From assembly GCF_017368815.1 (NCBI RefSeq), contig NZ_JAFNME010000022.1, forward strand, positions 1 through 52,609: DNA of 52,609 nucleotides. Direction: 5' to 3'. Under the pieces are notes generated by a model. That model was not told where the DNA came from, did not search any database, and was given only the letters and a program-made list of their open reading frames with translations. Origin of the DNA: Comamonas denitrificans. Lineage in GTDB: Bacteria; Pseudomonadota; Gammaproteobacteria; Burkholderiales; Burkholderiaceae_C. Shown one piece after another: positions 22,885 through 32,322 of this stretch. Position numbers and translations under genes: made by a program. The first letter of the stretch is position 1. Every line of letters starts with the position of its first letter.

Positions 22885-24768
22885 ATGTTTCGTTTGCTGT
22901 CGCTGTCGGCCAAGATCAAAGCCGTGAGCTTGGTGTTCTTGCTGGCCGGGTTGGCCTCGGTCAGCATTACTTTGTGGGTGACCTGGCAGCTCGAAGGCGG
23001 CGCGGCGGCGGTGAATGAGGCGGGGCGTTTGCGCATGCAGGTGTTTCGCATGCAGCTATCGTTTCAAAACCATGAGCAGCATGTGCTTGACCAGGGCAAT
23101 GCGCGGTTTACCGCCAGCCTGCAGTTGCTGCGCGAGGGCGATCCGTCGCGGCCTTTGCAAATTTTATGGACACCGCCGCTGCGCGCGCAGTTTGCCCGCA
23201 TCGAAGAGGGCTGGCAGCACCTGAGCCGCATGCAAACGGCGGCCACCTTGCCCGAGTTTCGCGCCCAGGGCGATGCCCTGGTGCAGGTGATTGATGACTT
23301 GGTGACGTTGCTGGAGCGGGAGATGGTGCGCTGGACGGCGGGCCTGCACCTGTTCCAGCTGATGATGGTGGCGCTGGTGATTGGGGCGACCATCGTGTTC
23401 TGGATGATGAGTTACTGGGAGGTGCTCTACCCCCTGGAGCGCCTGGAAGGCGGCATGGCCCATATCCGCCAGGGGCAGCTGCAAACGCGCTTGCAGCTGG
23501 AGTCGGGCGGGGAGTTTGGCCGCGTGGCCTCGGGCTTTAACCTGATGGCCGCTTCGCTGCAATCGGCCCGGGAGAATCTGGAATTCAAAGTGCGCGAGAA
23601 AACCGCCAGCCTGCAGGCCCAGCATGCCCAGTTGCAGGCGCTGTACACCGTCAGCGCCCAAATGGCCGAGGCCGACAACCTGCAGACGCTGGCCCAGGGC
23701 TTTGTCCACCAAGTGCGTGCCAGCGTGCAGGCCGATGCCGTGGCGGTGCGCTGGTCGGACGAGGCCAATGAGCGCTACGTGCTGCTGGCCAGCGAGGGCC
23801 TGCCGCCCAGTCTGAGCACCCAAGAGCATTGCCTGCCCACGGGCGCGTGCATTTGTGCGCCGCCCAAAGAGGGGGCCAAAGCGCGGGTGATTCGCCTGCA
23901 CACGGACGAGGTCGTCACCCTGCCCCATTGCCGCGAGGCTGGCTACGTCACCTTGGTGGGGGTGCCGCTGCGCCACCAGCAGCGCCTTCTGGGCGAGGTG
24001 AATTTGTACTTTGTGCAAGAGCAAACCCTGACCCCCGAAACCCATGCCCTGCTCACTGCCATGGCCGAGCACTTGGCCAGTGCGATGGAGAGCCTGCGCG
24101 TCACGGCCCTGGAGCGCGAGGCCGCCGTGGCGCAAGAGCGCAGCCTGATTGCCCGCGAGTTGCACGATTCGATTGCCCAATCGCTGGCATTTTTAAAAAT
24201 CCAAACCCAGCTGCTGCGCGATGCCATTGCCAAAGGCAACACCGCCGCCCGCGACCGCAGCGTGAGTGAATTGGAGGTGGGCGTGCGCGAGTGCTACGCC
24301 GATGTGCGCGAGCTGCTGGTGCACTTTCGCACCCGCACCAGCGATGAAGACATTGGCCATGCCCTGCGCTCCACCTTGTCCAAGTTTGAGCACCAAACCG
24401 GCCTGAAAGGGGCGCTCATCATGGGCGGTGCCGAAGGCCTGCCGCTGCCCCCCGATGTGCAAGTGCAGGTGCTGCACATCGTGCAAGAGGCGCTGTCCAA
24501 CATCCGCAAGCACGCCCAGGCCACCCAGGTCACGGTCAGCGTGCAGCGCCATCCGGTGTGGACTTTCAGCATTACCGACAATGGCTGCGGCTTTGCCTCG
24601 CAAGAAGTGGCACCAGATTCTTTGCACGTGGGCCTGGGAATAATGAAGGAGCGCGCTGCGCGTATCCATGCTGATTTACAGGTGATTTCCACCCCCGGAA
24701 CGGGTACTACCGTGCGCTTGCAGCTCCCATCTTTAGCCGCTTTGCCCGCCTTGGGCGACCCCCTTTGA
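22885..24768 (+). CDS. narX: Nitrate/nitrite sensor histidine kinase NarX
   Basis: NarX senses nitrate and nitrite in the periplasm and phosphorylates NarL. In the 627-residue protein, helix 1 lies at about 12-33 and is followed by the P-box (VNEAGRLRMQVFRMQ, 43-57) that binds the anion. Helix 2 is at about 155-176, with HAMP after it. A GAF-like central region carries a cysteine cluster (EHCLPTGACIC, LPHC) as in E. coli NarX. The HisKA_3 segment LIARELHDSIAQSL has the phosphorylated His at 427. The ATPase domain shows QEALSNIRKHA, DNGCGF and GLGIMKERA. The ATG at 22885 follows AAGGTG. narL starts 12 bp downstream. A patch near 24630-24680 is AT-rich but in frame. Confidence 0.95.
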   Translation: MFRLLSLSAKIKAVSLVFLLAGLASVSITLWVTWQLEGGAAAVNEAGRLRMQVFRMQLSFQNHEQHVLDQGNARFTASLQLLREGDPSRPLQILWTPPLRAQFARIEEGWQHLSRMQTAATLPEFRAQGDALVQVIDDLVTLLEREMVRWTAGLHLFQLMMVALVIGATIVFWMMSYWEVLYPLERLEGGMAHIRQGQLQTRLQLESGGEFGRVASGFNLMAASLQSARENLEFKVREKTASLQAQHAQLQALYTVSAQMAEADNLQTLAQGFVHQVRASVQADAVAVRWSDEANERYVLLASEGLPPSLSTQEHCLPTGACICAPPKEGAKARVIRLHTDEVVTLPHCREAGYVTLVGVPLRHQQRLLGEVNLYFVQEQTLTPETHALLTAMAEHLASAMESLRVTALEREAAVAQERSLIARELHDSIAQSLAFLKIQTQLLRDAIAKGNTAARDRSVSELEVGVRECYADVRELLVHFRTRTSDEDIGHALRSTLSKFEHQTGLKGALIMGGAEGLPLPPDVQVQVLHIVQEALSNIRKHAQATQVTVSVQRHPVWTFSITDNGCGFASQEVAPDSLHVGLGIMKERAARIHADLQVISTPGTGTTVRLQLPSLAALPALGDPL

Positions 24769-24780
24769 TTTTTGACCGCC

Positions 24781-25503
24781 ATGCCTGCTTACCTTGACCC
24801 GATCACCGTTTTTGTTGTCGATGACCACACCTTGTTTCGCCGGGGGCTGATGGCCTTGATTGGGCAGGATGCCGGGCTGCAGGTGATTGGCGATGCCAGC
24901 GATGCCAGCGAGGCGCTGCGCCAAGTGCCACAGCTGCAGCCGCAGGTCATCTTGCTGGACAACCACCTGCCCGGCGTGCTGGGGGTGGATGCCATTGCCG
25001 GGCTGCGCCAGGCCAGCCCCACCAGCCGGGTGGTGATGCTCACGGTGAGTGAAGACGGGCAGGACCTGGCCACGGCGCTGCGCAATGGGGCGCAGGGCTA
25101 TTTGCTCAAAACCATGGATGGCGAACTGCTTTTTGAAGCCATCCGCCGCGCGGCGCGGGGCGAGCCGGTGGTCAGCCCCGAGCTGCTGGGCAAGCTGGTG
25201 ACCGCCTTTCAAAGCCAAGGGGCCCCCGAACCCGCCGCCGTGGCCGAGGGGGCGCAGGGCACACCGGCCGCAGCGGCTTCGCCTTCGCCTTCGCCTTCGC
25301 CTTCGCCTTCGCCTTTGTCGCCGCGCGAAGAGGAGGTGCTGCGCGAAATTGCCCAGGGTGCGAGCAACAAGGAAATTGCCCGGCGGCTGGATATTGCCGA
25401 AACCACGGTGAAGATTCACGTGCAGCACATTTTGCGCAAGCTGGGCCTGTCTTCGCGGGTGCAGGCGGCGGTGTACGCCTCTGACCGCATACGCAGTGAA
25501 TAA
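24781..25503 (+). CDS. narL: Nitrate response regulator NarL
   Basis: The 240-residue protein has a receiver domain with the acidic pair D14-D15, phosphoacceptor D60 (LLDNHLPGV) and K110, and a LuxR-type helix-turn-helix at residues about 179-232 (LSPREEEVLREIAQG, SNKEIARRLDIAETTVKIHV). It should control the nar genes next to it. The linker between domains is unusual: twelve residues of alternating Ser-Pro (167-178) encoded by six exact TTCGCC units. I chose the ATG at 24781; a TTG nine bases earlier is also open. It forms an operon with narX and ends in a terminator at 25517. Confidence 0.95.
   Translation: MPAYLDPITVFVVDDHTLFRRGLMALIGQDAGLQVIGDASDASEALRQVPQLQPQVILLDNHLPGVLGVDAIAGLRQASPTSRVVMLTVSEDGQDLATALRNGAQGYLLKTMDGELLFEAIRRAARGEPVVSPELLGKLVTAFQSQGAPEPAAVAEGAQGTPAAAASPSPSPSPSPSPLSPREEEVLREIAQGASNKEIARRLDIAETTVKIHVQHILRKLGLSSRVQAAVYASDRIRSE
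25278..25313 (+). repeat. Hexanucleotide repeat (TTCGCC)6 in narL
   Basis: Six perfect tandem TTCGCC units code for the Ser-Pro linker of NarL. Because the unit is two codons long, gain or loss of copies by slippage would change linker length without breaking the frame. Confidence 0.93.
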
Positions 25504-25516
25504 TTGATAGCTGCAT

Positions 25517-25550
25517 CCGCTTTACACATAAGCAGTTAAAGCGGTTTTTA
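25517..25550 (+). terminator. Terminator of narXL
   Basis: CCGCTTTA (25517-25524) pairs with TAAAGCGG (25537-25544) around a 12-base loop, and TTTTTA follows. It lies 13 bp past the narL stop. The left arm is part of an AGCTGCATCCGC word of the AT-rich repeat type. Confidence 0.8.
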
Positions 25551-25562
25551 TTGAAAAATTAA

Positions 25563-25586
25563 TTCCAAGGGACTACTCCTTTGGAA
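25563..25586. promoter_or_regulatory. Dyad with a NarL heptamer upstream of narK1
   Basis: TTCCAA (25563-25568) and TTGGAA (25581-25586) are the outer arms of a 24-bp dyad matching at 10 of 12 pairs. TACTCCT at 25574-25580 fits the NarL half-site consensus TACYYMT. It lies 119 bp upstream of the narK1 start. No convincing FNR site was seen. Confidence 0.35.
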
Positions 25587-25704
25587 CGAGGGTACCTGCA
25601 GTCCTATCGTTCTTTTGCCTTGCCTTTTAGCCCCACTGGCGGATAGGCAGCGCCAGGGCGAACGGGGAGGATGCAGGCCATTGCTGCTCTACCGGATTTT
25701 TGCA

Positions 25705-26988
25705 ATGGCCTTCGCTTCTACCCCTTCTGTCAGTGCTGAGCGTTACAGCCGCCAGGCTTGGTCGGTGCTGATTGCCAGCACCTTGGCGTTTACCGTGTGC
25801 TTCATGGTCTGGATGATGTTTGCCGTGGTGGGCATCCCGATCAAGCAGATGCTCGACCTGAACGCCACCGAGTTCGGCCTGCTCATGGCCATGCCGGTGT
25901 TAAGCGGCTCTTTGGTGCGCGTTCCGCTGGGCATTTGGACGGACAGGTTCGGTGGCCGCATCGTCATGGCGGCGCTGCTGGCGATCACCGTGCCGGCGAT
26001 TTGGGCGATTTCTTTTGCCACGCAGTTTTGGCATTTTTTGGCCATTGGCTTGGTGCTGGGGCTGGCGGGGGGCGCGTTCTCGGTGGGCACGCCCTATGTG
26101 GCCCGCTGGTTTCCCAAAGAGCGCCAGGGCATGGCCATGGGTGTGTTTGGGGCGGGCAACTCGGGCGCGGCGGTGAACAAGTTTGTCGCGCCGGTGATTT
26201 TGGTGGCCTTTGGCTGGAAGGCCGTGCCGCATGTGTACGCGGCCATCATGCTGGCGGCGCTGGTGGTGTTTTGGCTGATGAGCCACAGCGATCCGCGCCA
26301 CCTGGTGCCCAGCCATGTCAAGTTTTCGGACCAGCTCAAGCTGCTGAAAGACCCGCGCGTGCTCAAGTACTGCCAGTACTACAGCATCGTTTTTGGGGGC
26401 TACGTGGCGCTGGCGCTGTGGATGGTGCAGTACTACGTGGGCGAATACGGGCTGGACATCCGCGTGGCCGCGCTGCTGGCGGCGTGTTTTTCGCTGCCCG
26501 GCGGTGTGTTGCGGGCCATCGGCGGGGTGCTGTCGGACAAATACGGTGCCCACAGCGTCACCTGGTGGGTGATGTGGGTGTGCTGGATTTGCTTGTTTTT
26601 GCTCTCTTACCCGCAGACGCAATTCACCATCCAAACCGTCAGCGGCGCCACCACCTTCCACCTCGGGCTGAACGTGTACGCCTTCACCGCCATCATGGCC
26701 GTGCTGGGGGTGGCGATGGCCTTTGGCAAGGCCAGCGTGTTCAAGTACATCAGCGACGACTACCCCGGCAACATCGGTGCCATCAGCGGCATTGTGGGGT
26801 TGGCCGGTGGTTTGGGCGGTTTTATCTTGCCGATTTTCTTTGGCGCTTTGCTCGATTGGACGGGCATTCGCTCCAGCGCTTTCATGCTCATGTACGGCGT
26901 GGTGTGGGTGTCGCTGATCTGGATGTATTTCACCGAGGTGCGCCGCACCAACGTCATGACTGCCCCGGCAGATCACCCCTCCCACTGA
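25705..26988 (+). CDS. narK1: Nitrate transporter NarK1-type (MFS)
   Basis: This 427-residue major-facilitator protein has twelve predicted helices and the nitrate/nitrite porter signature, seen as GLAGGAFSVGTPYVARWFPKE (in parts, near 110) and AFGKASVFKYISDDYPGNIGAISGIVG (in parts, near 340). NarK1-type proteins import nitrate with protons, supplying the reductase before nitrite accumulates. The ATG at 25705 follows a weak CGGA site; the frame extends to 25615 but those residues are not membrane-like. It starts the transporter-reductase operon and is 25 bp ahead of narK2. Confidence 0.94.
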   Translation: MAFASTPSVSAERYSRQAWSVLIASTLAFTVCFMVWMMFAVVGIPIKQMLDLNATEFGLLMAMPVLSGSLVRVPLGIWTDRFGGRIVMAALLAITVPAIWAISFATQFWHFLAIGLVLGLAGGAFSVGTPYVARWFPKERQGMAMGVFGAGNSGAAVNKFVAPVILVAFGWKAVPHVYAAIMLAALVVFWLMSHSDPRHLVPSHVKFSDQLKLLKDPRVLKYCQYYSIVFGGYVALALWMVQYYVGEYGLDIRVAALLAACFSLPGGVLRAIGGVLSDKYGAHSVTWWVMWVCWICLFLLSYPQTQFTIQTVSGATTFHLGLNVYAFTAIMAVLGVAMAFGKASVFKYISDDYPGNIGAISGIVGLAGGLGGFILPIFFGALLDWTGIRSSAFMLMYGVVWVSLIWMYFTEVRRTNVMTAPADHPSH

Positions 26989-27013
26989 TGCCCTTGCCCG
27001 GAGCCCGCATCCT

Positions 27014-28471
27014 ATGACTTCCCCCACCCCCATCCAGCCCGCCACCCGCGCCGGGCGCACGCTCACCCTGTGGACCCCGGAGGACAAAGCCTTCTGGGAG
27101 CGCGAGGGCGAGGCGATTGCCAAGCTCAACCTGTGGATCTCGGTGCCCGCGCTGTTTCTGGCCTTTGCCGTCTGGCAGGTCTGGAGCGTGGTGGCCGTGA
27201 ACCTGCCGGCACTGGGCTTTAAGTATTCGACCAACCAGCTGTTTTGGCTGGCCGCCGCCCCGGCGCTGTCGGGGGCGACGCTGCGCATTTTTTACTCATT
27301 CATGGTGCCCATCGTCGGCGGGCGGCGCTGGACGGCGCTGTCCACCGCCTCGCTGCTTATTCCCATGCTGGGCATTGGCTTTGCCATTCAAGACCCCAGC
27401 ACCAGCTACCCGACCATGCTCATCTTGGCGCTGCTGTGCGGCTTTGGCGGGGGCAATTTCAGCTCCAGCATGTCCAACATCAGCTTCTTTTTTCCCAAAG
27501 AGCGCAAAGGCTCGGCCCTGGGCGTGAACGCGGGGCTGGGCAATTTGGGTGTGTCGGTGGTGCAGTTTTTAAGCCCGCTGGTGATTTCGCTGGGCATCTT
27601 CGGCGTGCTCGGTGGCGATGCCCAGGTGATGGTGCGCAACGGCGAGCCGCAGCACGTCTGGGCGCAAAACGCCGCCTTCATCTGGGTGCCATGGATAGCT
27701 ATTGCCGCTGTGGCTGCTTGGTTTGGCATGCATGACATTGCCGATGCCAAGGCCAGCTTTGCGGCGCAAGCTACGATTTTTAAGAACAAGCACAACTGGC
27801 TGATGTGCCTGCTCTACCTGGGCACCTTTGGCTCGTTCATTGGTTTTGCCGCTGGGTTTCCGCTGCTGATGAAGGCGCTGTTCCCCGGCATCAACCCCTT
27901 GGCCTACGCCTGGATGGGGCCGCTGGTGGGGGCGCTGTCGCGGCCCTTTGGCGGCTGGCTGGCCGACAAGATCGGCGGCGGCGTGGTCACGCTGTGGAAC
28001 TTTGTCGTCATGGTGCTGGCCGTGCTGGGCGTGCTGTATTTCTTGCCCAAAGGGGCCACGGGCTACGCCCTGCCGTTTGGCCCGCAGGAGGGCAGTTTTA
28101 TCGGCTTCTTTCTGATGTTTCTGGTGCTGTTTCTGACTACCGGGGTGGGCAATGGCTCGACCTTTCGCATGATTCCGGTGATTTTTCTCACGCAAAAACT
28201 GCGCGCCATCACCGCACGCGGCCAGGGCAACGATGCTGCCGCCCGGGCCCAGGCCATCAAAGAGGGCAACACCGAAGGGGCCGCGGCCGTCGGCTTTGCC
28301 GGGGCGCTGGGCGCGTATGGCGGGTTTTTTATTCCGAAAAGTTACGGCAGCTCGATTGAGGCCACCGGCGGCCCCGAGTTTGCGCTGTGGATGTTTGTCG
28401 CTTTTTACCTGCTGTGCGTGGTGGTGACGTGGTGGTGCTACGCCCGCAAAAACGCTGAGATGCCTTGCTGA
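27014..28471 (+). CDS. narK2: Nitrate/nitrite antiporter NarK2-type (MFS)
   Basis: The 485-residue protein is a second MFS nitrate porter, longer than NarK1 and closer to E. coli NarK. It has the amphipathic N-terminal LWTPEDKAFWEREGEAIAK, the signature GFGGGNFSSSMSNISFFFPKE (in parts), NAGLGNLGVSVVQFLSPL and the GGFFIPKSYG motif near the C-terminus. It should exchange nitrate for nitrite. Tandem NarK1 and NarK2 systems are usual in denitrifiers. A short AT-rich word, AGCTATTGCCGCTGTG at 27697, encodes IAIAAVAAW in a helix and matches the dispersed AT-rich repeat. narG starts 45 bp downstream. Confidence 0.94.
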   Translation: MTSPTPIQPATRAGRTLTLWTPEDKAFWEREGEAIAKLNLWISVPALFLAFAVWQVWSVVAVNLPALGFKYSTNQLFWLAAAPALSGATLRIFYSFMVPIVGGRRWTALSTASLLIPMLGIGFAIQDPSTSYPTMLILALLCGFGGGNFSSSMSNISFFFPKERKGSALGVNAGLGNLGVSVVQFLSPLVISLGIFGVLGGDAQVMVRNGEPQHVWAQNAAFIWVPWIAIAAVAAWFGMHDIADAKASFAAQATIFKNKHNWLMCLLYLGTFGSFIGFAAGFPLLMKALFPGINPLAYAWMGPLVGALSRPFGGWLADKIGGGVVTLWNFVVMVLAVLGVLYFLPKGATGYALPFGPQEGSFIGFFLMFLVLFLTTGVGNGSTFRMIPVIFLTQKLRAITARGQGNDAAARAQAIKEGNTEGAAAVGFAGALGAYGGFFIPKSYGSSIEATGGPEFALWMFVAFYLLCVVVTWWCYARKNAEMPC

Positions 28472-28516
28472 CGTCTCCTTTCGCCCATTTTTTCTTCGAT
28501 TTTCAAGGAGCCCTCG

Positions 28517-31500
28517 ATGAGTCATTTACTCGACCGCCTGACGTATTTTTCGCAAGCCCGCGAAGAATTCTCCGATGGCCACGGCCAGACCAATGGTGAA
28601 GACCGCACCTGGGAAGACGCTTACCGCGACCGCTGGGCGCACGACAAGATCGTGCGCTCCACCCACGGCGTGAACTGCACGGGCAGTTGCAGCTGGAAGA
28701 TTTATGTCAAGGGCGGCATCGTCACCTGGGAAACCCAGCAGACCGATTACCCGCGCACCCGCCCCGACCTGCCCAACCACGAGCCGCGCGGCTGCGCCCG
28801 GGGCGCGTCGTACAGCTGGTATTTGTATTCGGCCAACCGCGTGAAATACCCCCTGGTGCGCGGCCGCCTCTTGAAGCACTGGCGCGCGGCGCTGGCCGTG
28901 GCCAACAGCCCGGTCGATGCCTGGGCCGCCATCGTGCAAAACCAGGAGGCCCGCCAGGAATGGCAAAAGCAGCGCGGCCTGGGCGGCTTTGTGCGCAGCA
29001 CCTGGGACGAGGTGAACCAGATGATTGCTGCGGCCAACGTGTACACCATCAAGCAGCATGGCCCGGATCGCATCATTGGTTTTTCGCCCATCCCGGCGAT
29101 GTCGATGATTTCCTATGCCGCCGGCAGCCGCTACCTGAACCTGATCGGCGGCGTGCCAATGAGTTTTTACGACTGGTATTGCGACCTGCCGCCGTCCAGC
29201 CCGCAGGTGTGGGGCGAGCAGACCGACGTGCCCGAATCGGCCGATTGGTACAACTCCAACTTCATCATCGCCTGGGGCTCCAACATCCCGCAGACGCGCA
29301 CGCCGGATGCCCACTTCTTTACCGAGGTGCGCTACAAGGGGGCCAAGGTGGTGGCCGTCACGCCCGACTATTCCGAAGTGGCCAAGCTGGCCGACCTGTG
29401 GATGCACCCCAAGCAGGGCACGGATGCGGCGGTGGCCATGGCCATGGGCCATGTCATCTTGAAAGAGTTCTACTTCGCCAAGCGCAGCAGCTACTTTGAC
29501 GACTACGCGCGCCGCTACACCGACCTGCCACTGCTGGTCGTGCTGGAAGACAAAACCCTGCCCGATGGCCGCGTGGTCAAGGTGCCGGGCCGCTACGTGC
29601 GGGCCAGCGACTTTGTCGGCCAACTGGGCCAGGCCAACCACCCGGACTGGAAAACCGTGGCCTACAACGTCGATGGCCAGGTGGCGCTGCCCAATGGCTC
29701 GATCGGTTTCCGCTGGGGCCAAGACGGGCGCGACGACCAAGGGCTGTGGAACCTGGAGAACAAAGATGCCCGCCAGGGCAACACCGTCAAGCTCAAGCTC
29801 TCGGTGCTGGAAGACGGGGCGCAAGCGCACGAGATCACCGATGTGGCCTTCCCCTACTTTGGCGGGATTGATACCCCCAACTTCAACGCCAACGACCAGG
29901 GCAACGATGTAATGCTGCGCCGCGTGCCCATTACTTATTTGGATTTAAACGGAGAAGGCGTTGCTGGGCGTGTGGCAGTAGCTACGGTTTTTGATTTGCA
30001 AGTGGCCAACTACGGGGTGAACCGGGGCCTGGAGGGCGAGGGTGCCGACGGCGGCTACGATGCCAACGCCCCCTACACCCCGGCCTGGCAAGAGCGCATC
30101 ACCGGCGTGCCGCGCGAGCAAATCATCACCATTGCCCGCCAGTTTGCCGACAACGCGGACAAGACCCACGGCAAGTCCATGGTCATCATTGGCGCGGCCA
30201 TGAACCACTGGTACCACTGCGACATGAACTACCGGGGCATCATCAACATGCTGATGATGTGCGGCTGCATCGGCCAATCGGGCGGCGGCTGGTCGCACTA
30301 CGTGGGCCAGGAAAAATTGCGCCCGCAAACCGGCTGGACGGCGCTGGCCTTTGCGCTGGACTGGATTCGCCCGCCGCGCCAGCAAAACTCCACCAGCTTC
30401 TTTTACGCCCACACCGACCAGTGGCGCTACGAAAAACTGGGCGTGGAAGAAGTGCTCTCGCCCCTGGCCGACAAGGCCGCCTACCAGGGCAGCATGATCG
30501 ACTTCAACGTGCGCTCCGAGCGCATGGGCTGGCTGCCCAGCGCCCCGCAGCTGGAGATCAACCCGCTGCAAGTCGTCAAAGACGCGGCCGCCAAAGGCGT
30601 GGATGCCAAAGACCACGTGGTGCAGGGGCTGAAAGACGGCAGCATCAAACTCAGCTGCGAAGACCCGGACAACCCGCTGAACTGGCCGCGCAACATGTTT
30701 GTCTGGCGCTCCAACATCCTGGGCAGCTCGGGCAAAGGGCATGAATACTTCCTCAAGCACCTGCTGGGCACCACCCACGGCGTGCAGGGCAAGGATTTGG
30801 GTAAGGACGAGGCCAAGCCCATGGAAGTGCAATGGCACGACAAAGCGCCCGAAGGCAAGCTCGATTTGCTGGTGACGCTGGACTTTCGCATGAGCACCAC
30901 CTGCCTGTATTCGGACATCGTGCTGCCCACGGCCACCTGGTACGAGAAGAACGACCTCAACACCAGCGACATGCACCCCTTCATCCACCCGCTGTCGGCG
31001 GCCGTGGATCCGGCCTGGCAGGCGCGCAGCGACTGGGAGATTTACAAAGGCTTTGCCAAAGCCTTCAGCGAAGTGTGCGTTGGCCACCTGGGCGTGGAAA
31101 AAGAGGTGGTGCTCACCCCCATCATGCACGACACCGCCGGCGAGCTGGCCCAGCCCTTTGATGTGAAAGACTGGAAGAAGGGCGAGATCGACCTGATTCC
31201 CGGCGTGACCGCGCCGCAAATCACCGTGGTCGAGCGCGACTACCCCAACACTTTCAAGCGCTTTACCGCCCTGGGCCCGTTGCTGGACAAGGTGGGCAAC
31301 GGTGGCAAAGGCATTGGCTGGAACACGCAGACCGAGGTGGAGCAGCTGGGCGACTTGAATGGCCGCGTGCGCGAAGAAGGCGTGACGCAGGGCCGCCCGA
31401 AAATTGTCACCGACATTGATGCCACCGAGGTGGTGCTGCAACTGGCGCCCGAGACCAACGGCCACGTGGCCTGCAAGGCCTGGGAGGCGCTGGGCAAGCA

Positions 31501-32305
31501 AACCGGGCGCGACCACGTCCACCTGGCGCTGCACCGCGAGGACGAGAAAATCCGTTTCCGCGACATCCAGGCGCAGCCGCGCAAGATCATCAGCTCGCCC
31601 ACCTGGAGCGGGCTGGAGAGCGAGAAGGTCAGCTACAACGCCGGCTACACCAACGTGCATGAGCTGATTCCATGGCGCACCCTGACGGGCCGCCAGCAGT
31701 TCTACCAAGACCACCCCTGGATGCGCGACTTTGGCGAGGGCTTTGTCAGCTACCGCCCGCCGGTACACCTCAAGGCCCTGCACGAGGTGCAAGGCAAGAT
31801 GCCCAACGGCAACCCCGAGATTGCGCTGAACTTCATCACCCCGCACCAGAAATGGGGCATCCACAGCACCTACAGCGACAACCTGCACATGCTCACCCTC
31901 AACCGGGGCGGCCCGGTGATCTGGCTGAGTGAAGACGATGCCAAGCGCGGCGGCATTGTCGATAACGACTGGGTCGAGCTGTTCAACGCCAACGGCGCGA
32001 TTGCCGCCCGGGCCGTGGTCAGCCAGCGGGTGAACAACGGCATGGTGCTGATGTACCACGCGCAGGAAAAGATCATCAACACCCCCGGCTCGGAAATCAC
32101 CGGCACGCGCGGCGGCATCCACAACTCGGTCACCCGGGTGGTCTTGAAGCCCACGCACATGATTGGCGGCTACGCGCAGTACAGCTACGGCTTTAACTAC
32201 TACGGAACGATTGGCACCAACCGCGACGAGTTCGTGCTGGTGCGCAAGATGCGCCGCGTCGATTGGCTGGATGCTGAAACCGAAGCAGCGGCCCAACACG
32301 CCTGA
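28517..32305 (+). CDS. narG: Respiratory nitrate reductase alpha subunit NarG
   Basis: NarG is the cytoplasmic-side catalytic subunit reducing nitrate to nitrite with a bis-MGD molybdenum centre and an FS0 cluster. The 1262 residues match the usual length. The FS0 ligands are visible as His50, Cys54, Cys58 and Cys93 (STHGVNCTGSCSW, RGCARGASY). The molybdenum ligand is Asp223 in YDWYCDLPPSSPQ. Other landmarks are AAMNHWYHCDMNYRGI and MSTTCLYSDIVLPTATWYEKND. There is no twin-arginine signal, as expected. An AAGGAG site precedes the ATG. Bases about 29930-29995 use AT-rich codons (ATT ACT TAT TTG GAT TTA) unlike the rest, probably a repeat-derived patch. Confidence 0.98.
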   Translation: MSHLLDRLTYFSQAREEFSDGHGQTNGEDRTWEDAYRDRWAHDKIVRSTHGVNCTGSCSWKIYVKGGIVTWETQQTDYPRTRPDLPNHEPRGCARGASYSWYLYSANRVKYPLVRGRLLKHWRAALAVANSPVDAWAAIVQNQEARQEWQKQRGLGGFVRSTWDEVNQMIAAANVYTIKQHGPDRIIGFSPIPAMSMISYAAGSRYLNLIGGVPMSFYDWYCDLPPSSPQVWGEQTDVPESADWYNSNFIIAWGSNIPQTRTPDAHFFTEVRYKGAKVVAVTPDYSEVAKLADLWMHPKQGTDAAVAMAMGHVILKEFYFAKRSSYFDDYARRYTDLPLLVVLEDKTLPDGRVVKVPGRYVRASDFVGQLGQANHPDWKTVAYNVDGQVALPNGSIGFRWGQDGRDDQGLWNLENKDARQGNTVKLKLSVLEDGAQAHEITDVAFPYFGGIDTPNFNANDQGNDVMLRRVPITYLDLNGEGVAGRVAVATVFDLQVANYGVNRGLEGEGADGGYDANAPYTPAWQERITGVPREQIITIARQFADNADKTHGKSMVIIGAAMNHWYHCDMNYRGIINMLMMCGCIGQSGGGWSHYVGQEKLRPQTGWTALAFALDWIRPPRQQNSTSFFYAHTDQWRYEKLGVEEVLSPLADKAAYQGSMIDFNVRSERMGWLPSAPQLEINPLQVVKDAAAKGVDAKDHVVQGLKDGSIKLSCEDPDNPLNWPRNMFVWRSNILGSSGKGHEYFLKHLLGTTHGVQGKDLGKDEAKPMEVQWHDKAPEGKLDLLVTLDFRMSTTCLYSDIVLPTATWYEKNDLNTSDMHPFIHPLSAAVDPAWQARSDWEIYKGFAKAFSEVCVGHLGVEKEVVLTPIMHDTAGELAQPFDVKDWKKGEIDLIPGVTAPQITVVERDYPNTFKRFTALGPLLDKVGNGGKGIGWNTQTEVEQLGDLNGRVREEGVTQGRPKIVTDIDATEVVLQLAPETNGHVACKAWEALGKQTGRDHVHLALHREDEKIRFRDIQAQPRKIISSPTWSGLESEKVSYNAGYTNVHELIPWRTLTGRQQFYQDHPWMRDFGEGFVSYRPPVHLKALHEVQGKMPNGNPEIALNFITPHQKWGIHSTYSDNLHMLTLNRGGPVIWLSEDDAKRGGIVDNDWVELFNANGAIAARAVVSQRVNNGMVLMYHAQEKIINTPGSEITGTRGGIHNSVTRVVLKPTHMIGGYAQYSYGFNYYGTIGTNRDEFVLVRKMRRVDWLDAETEAAAQHA

Positions 32306-32322
32306 AAAAGAAGGAGAACACA

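Noticed and set aside
25551-25704. An FNR box upstream of narK1 (TTGAAAAATTAATT near 25551)
   Set aside because: Only the left half fits TTGA; the right half does not match ATCAA. It was not listed as a site.
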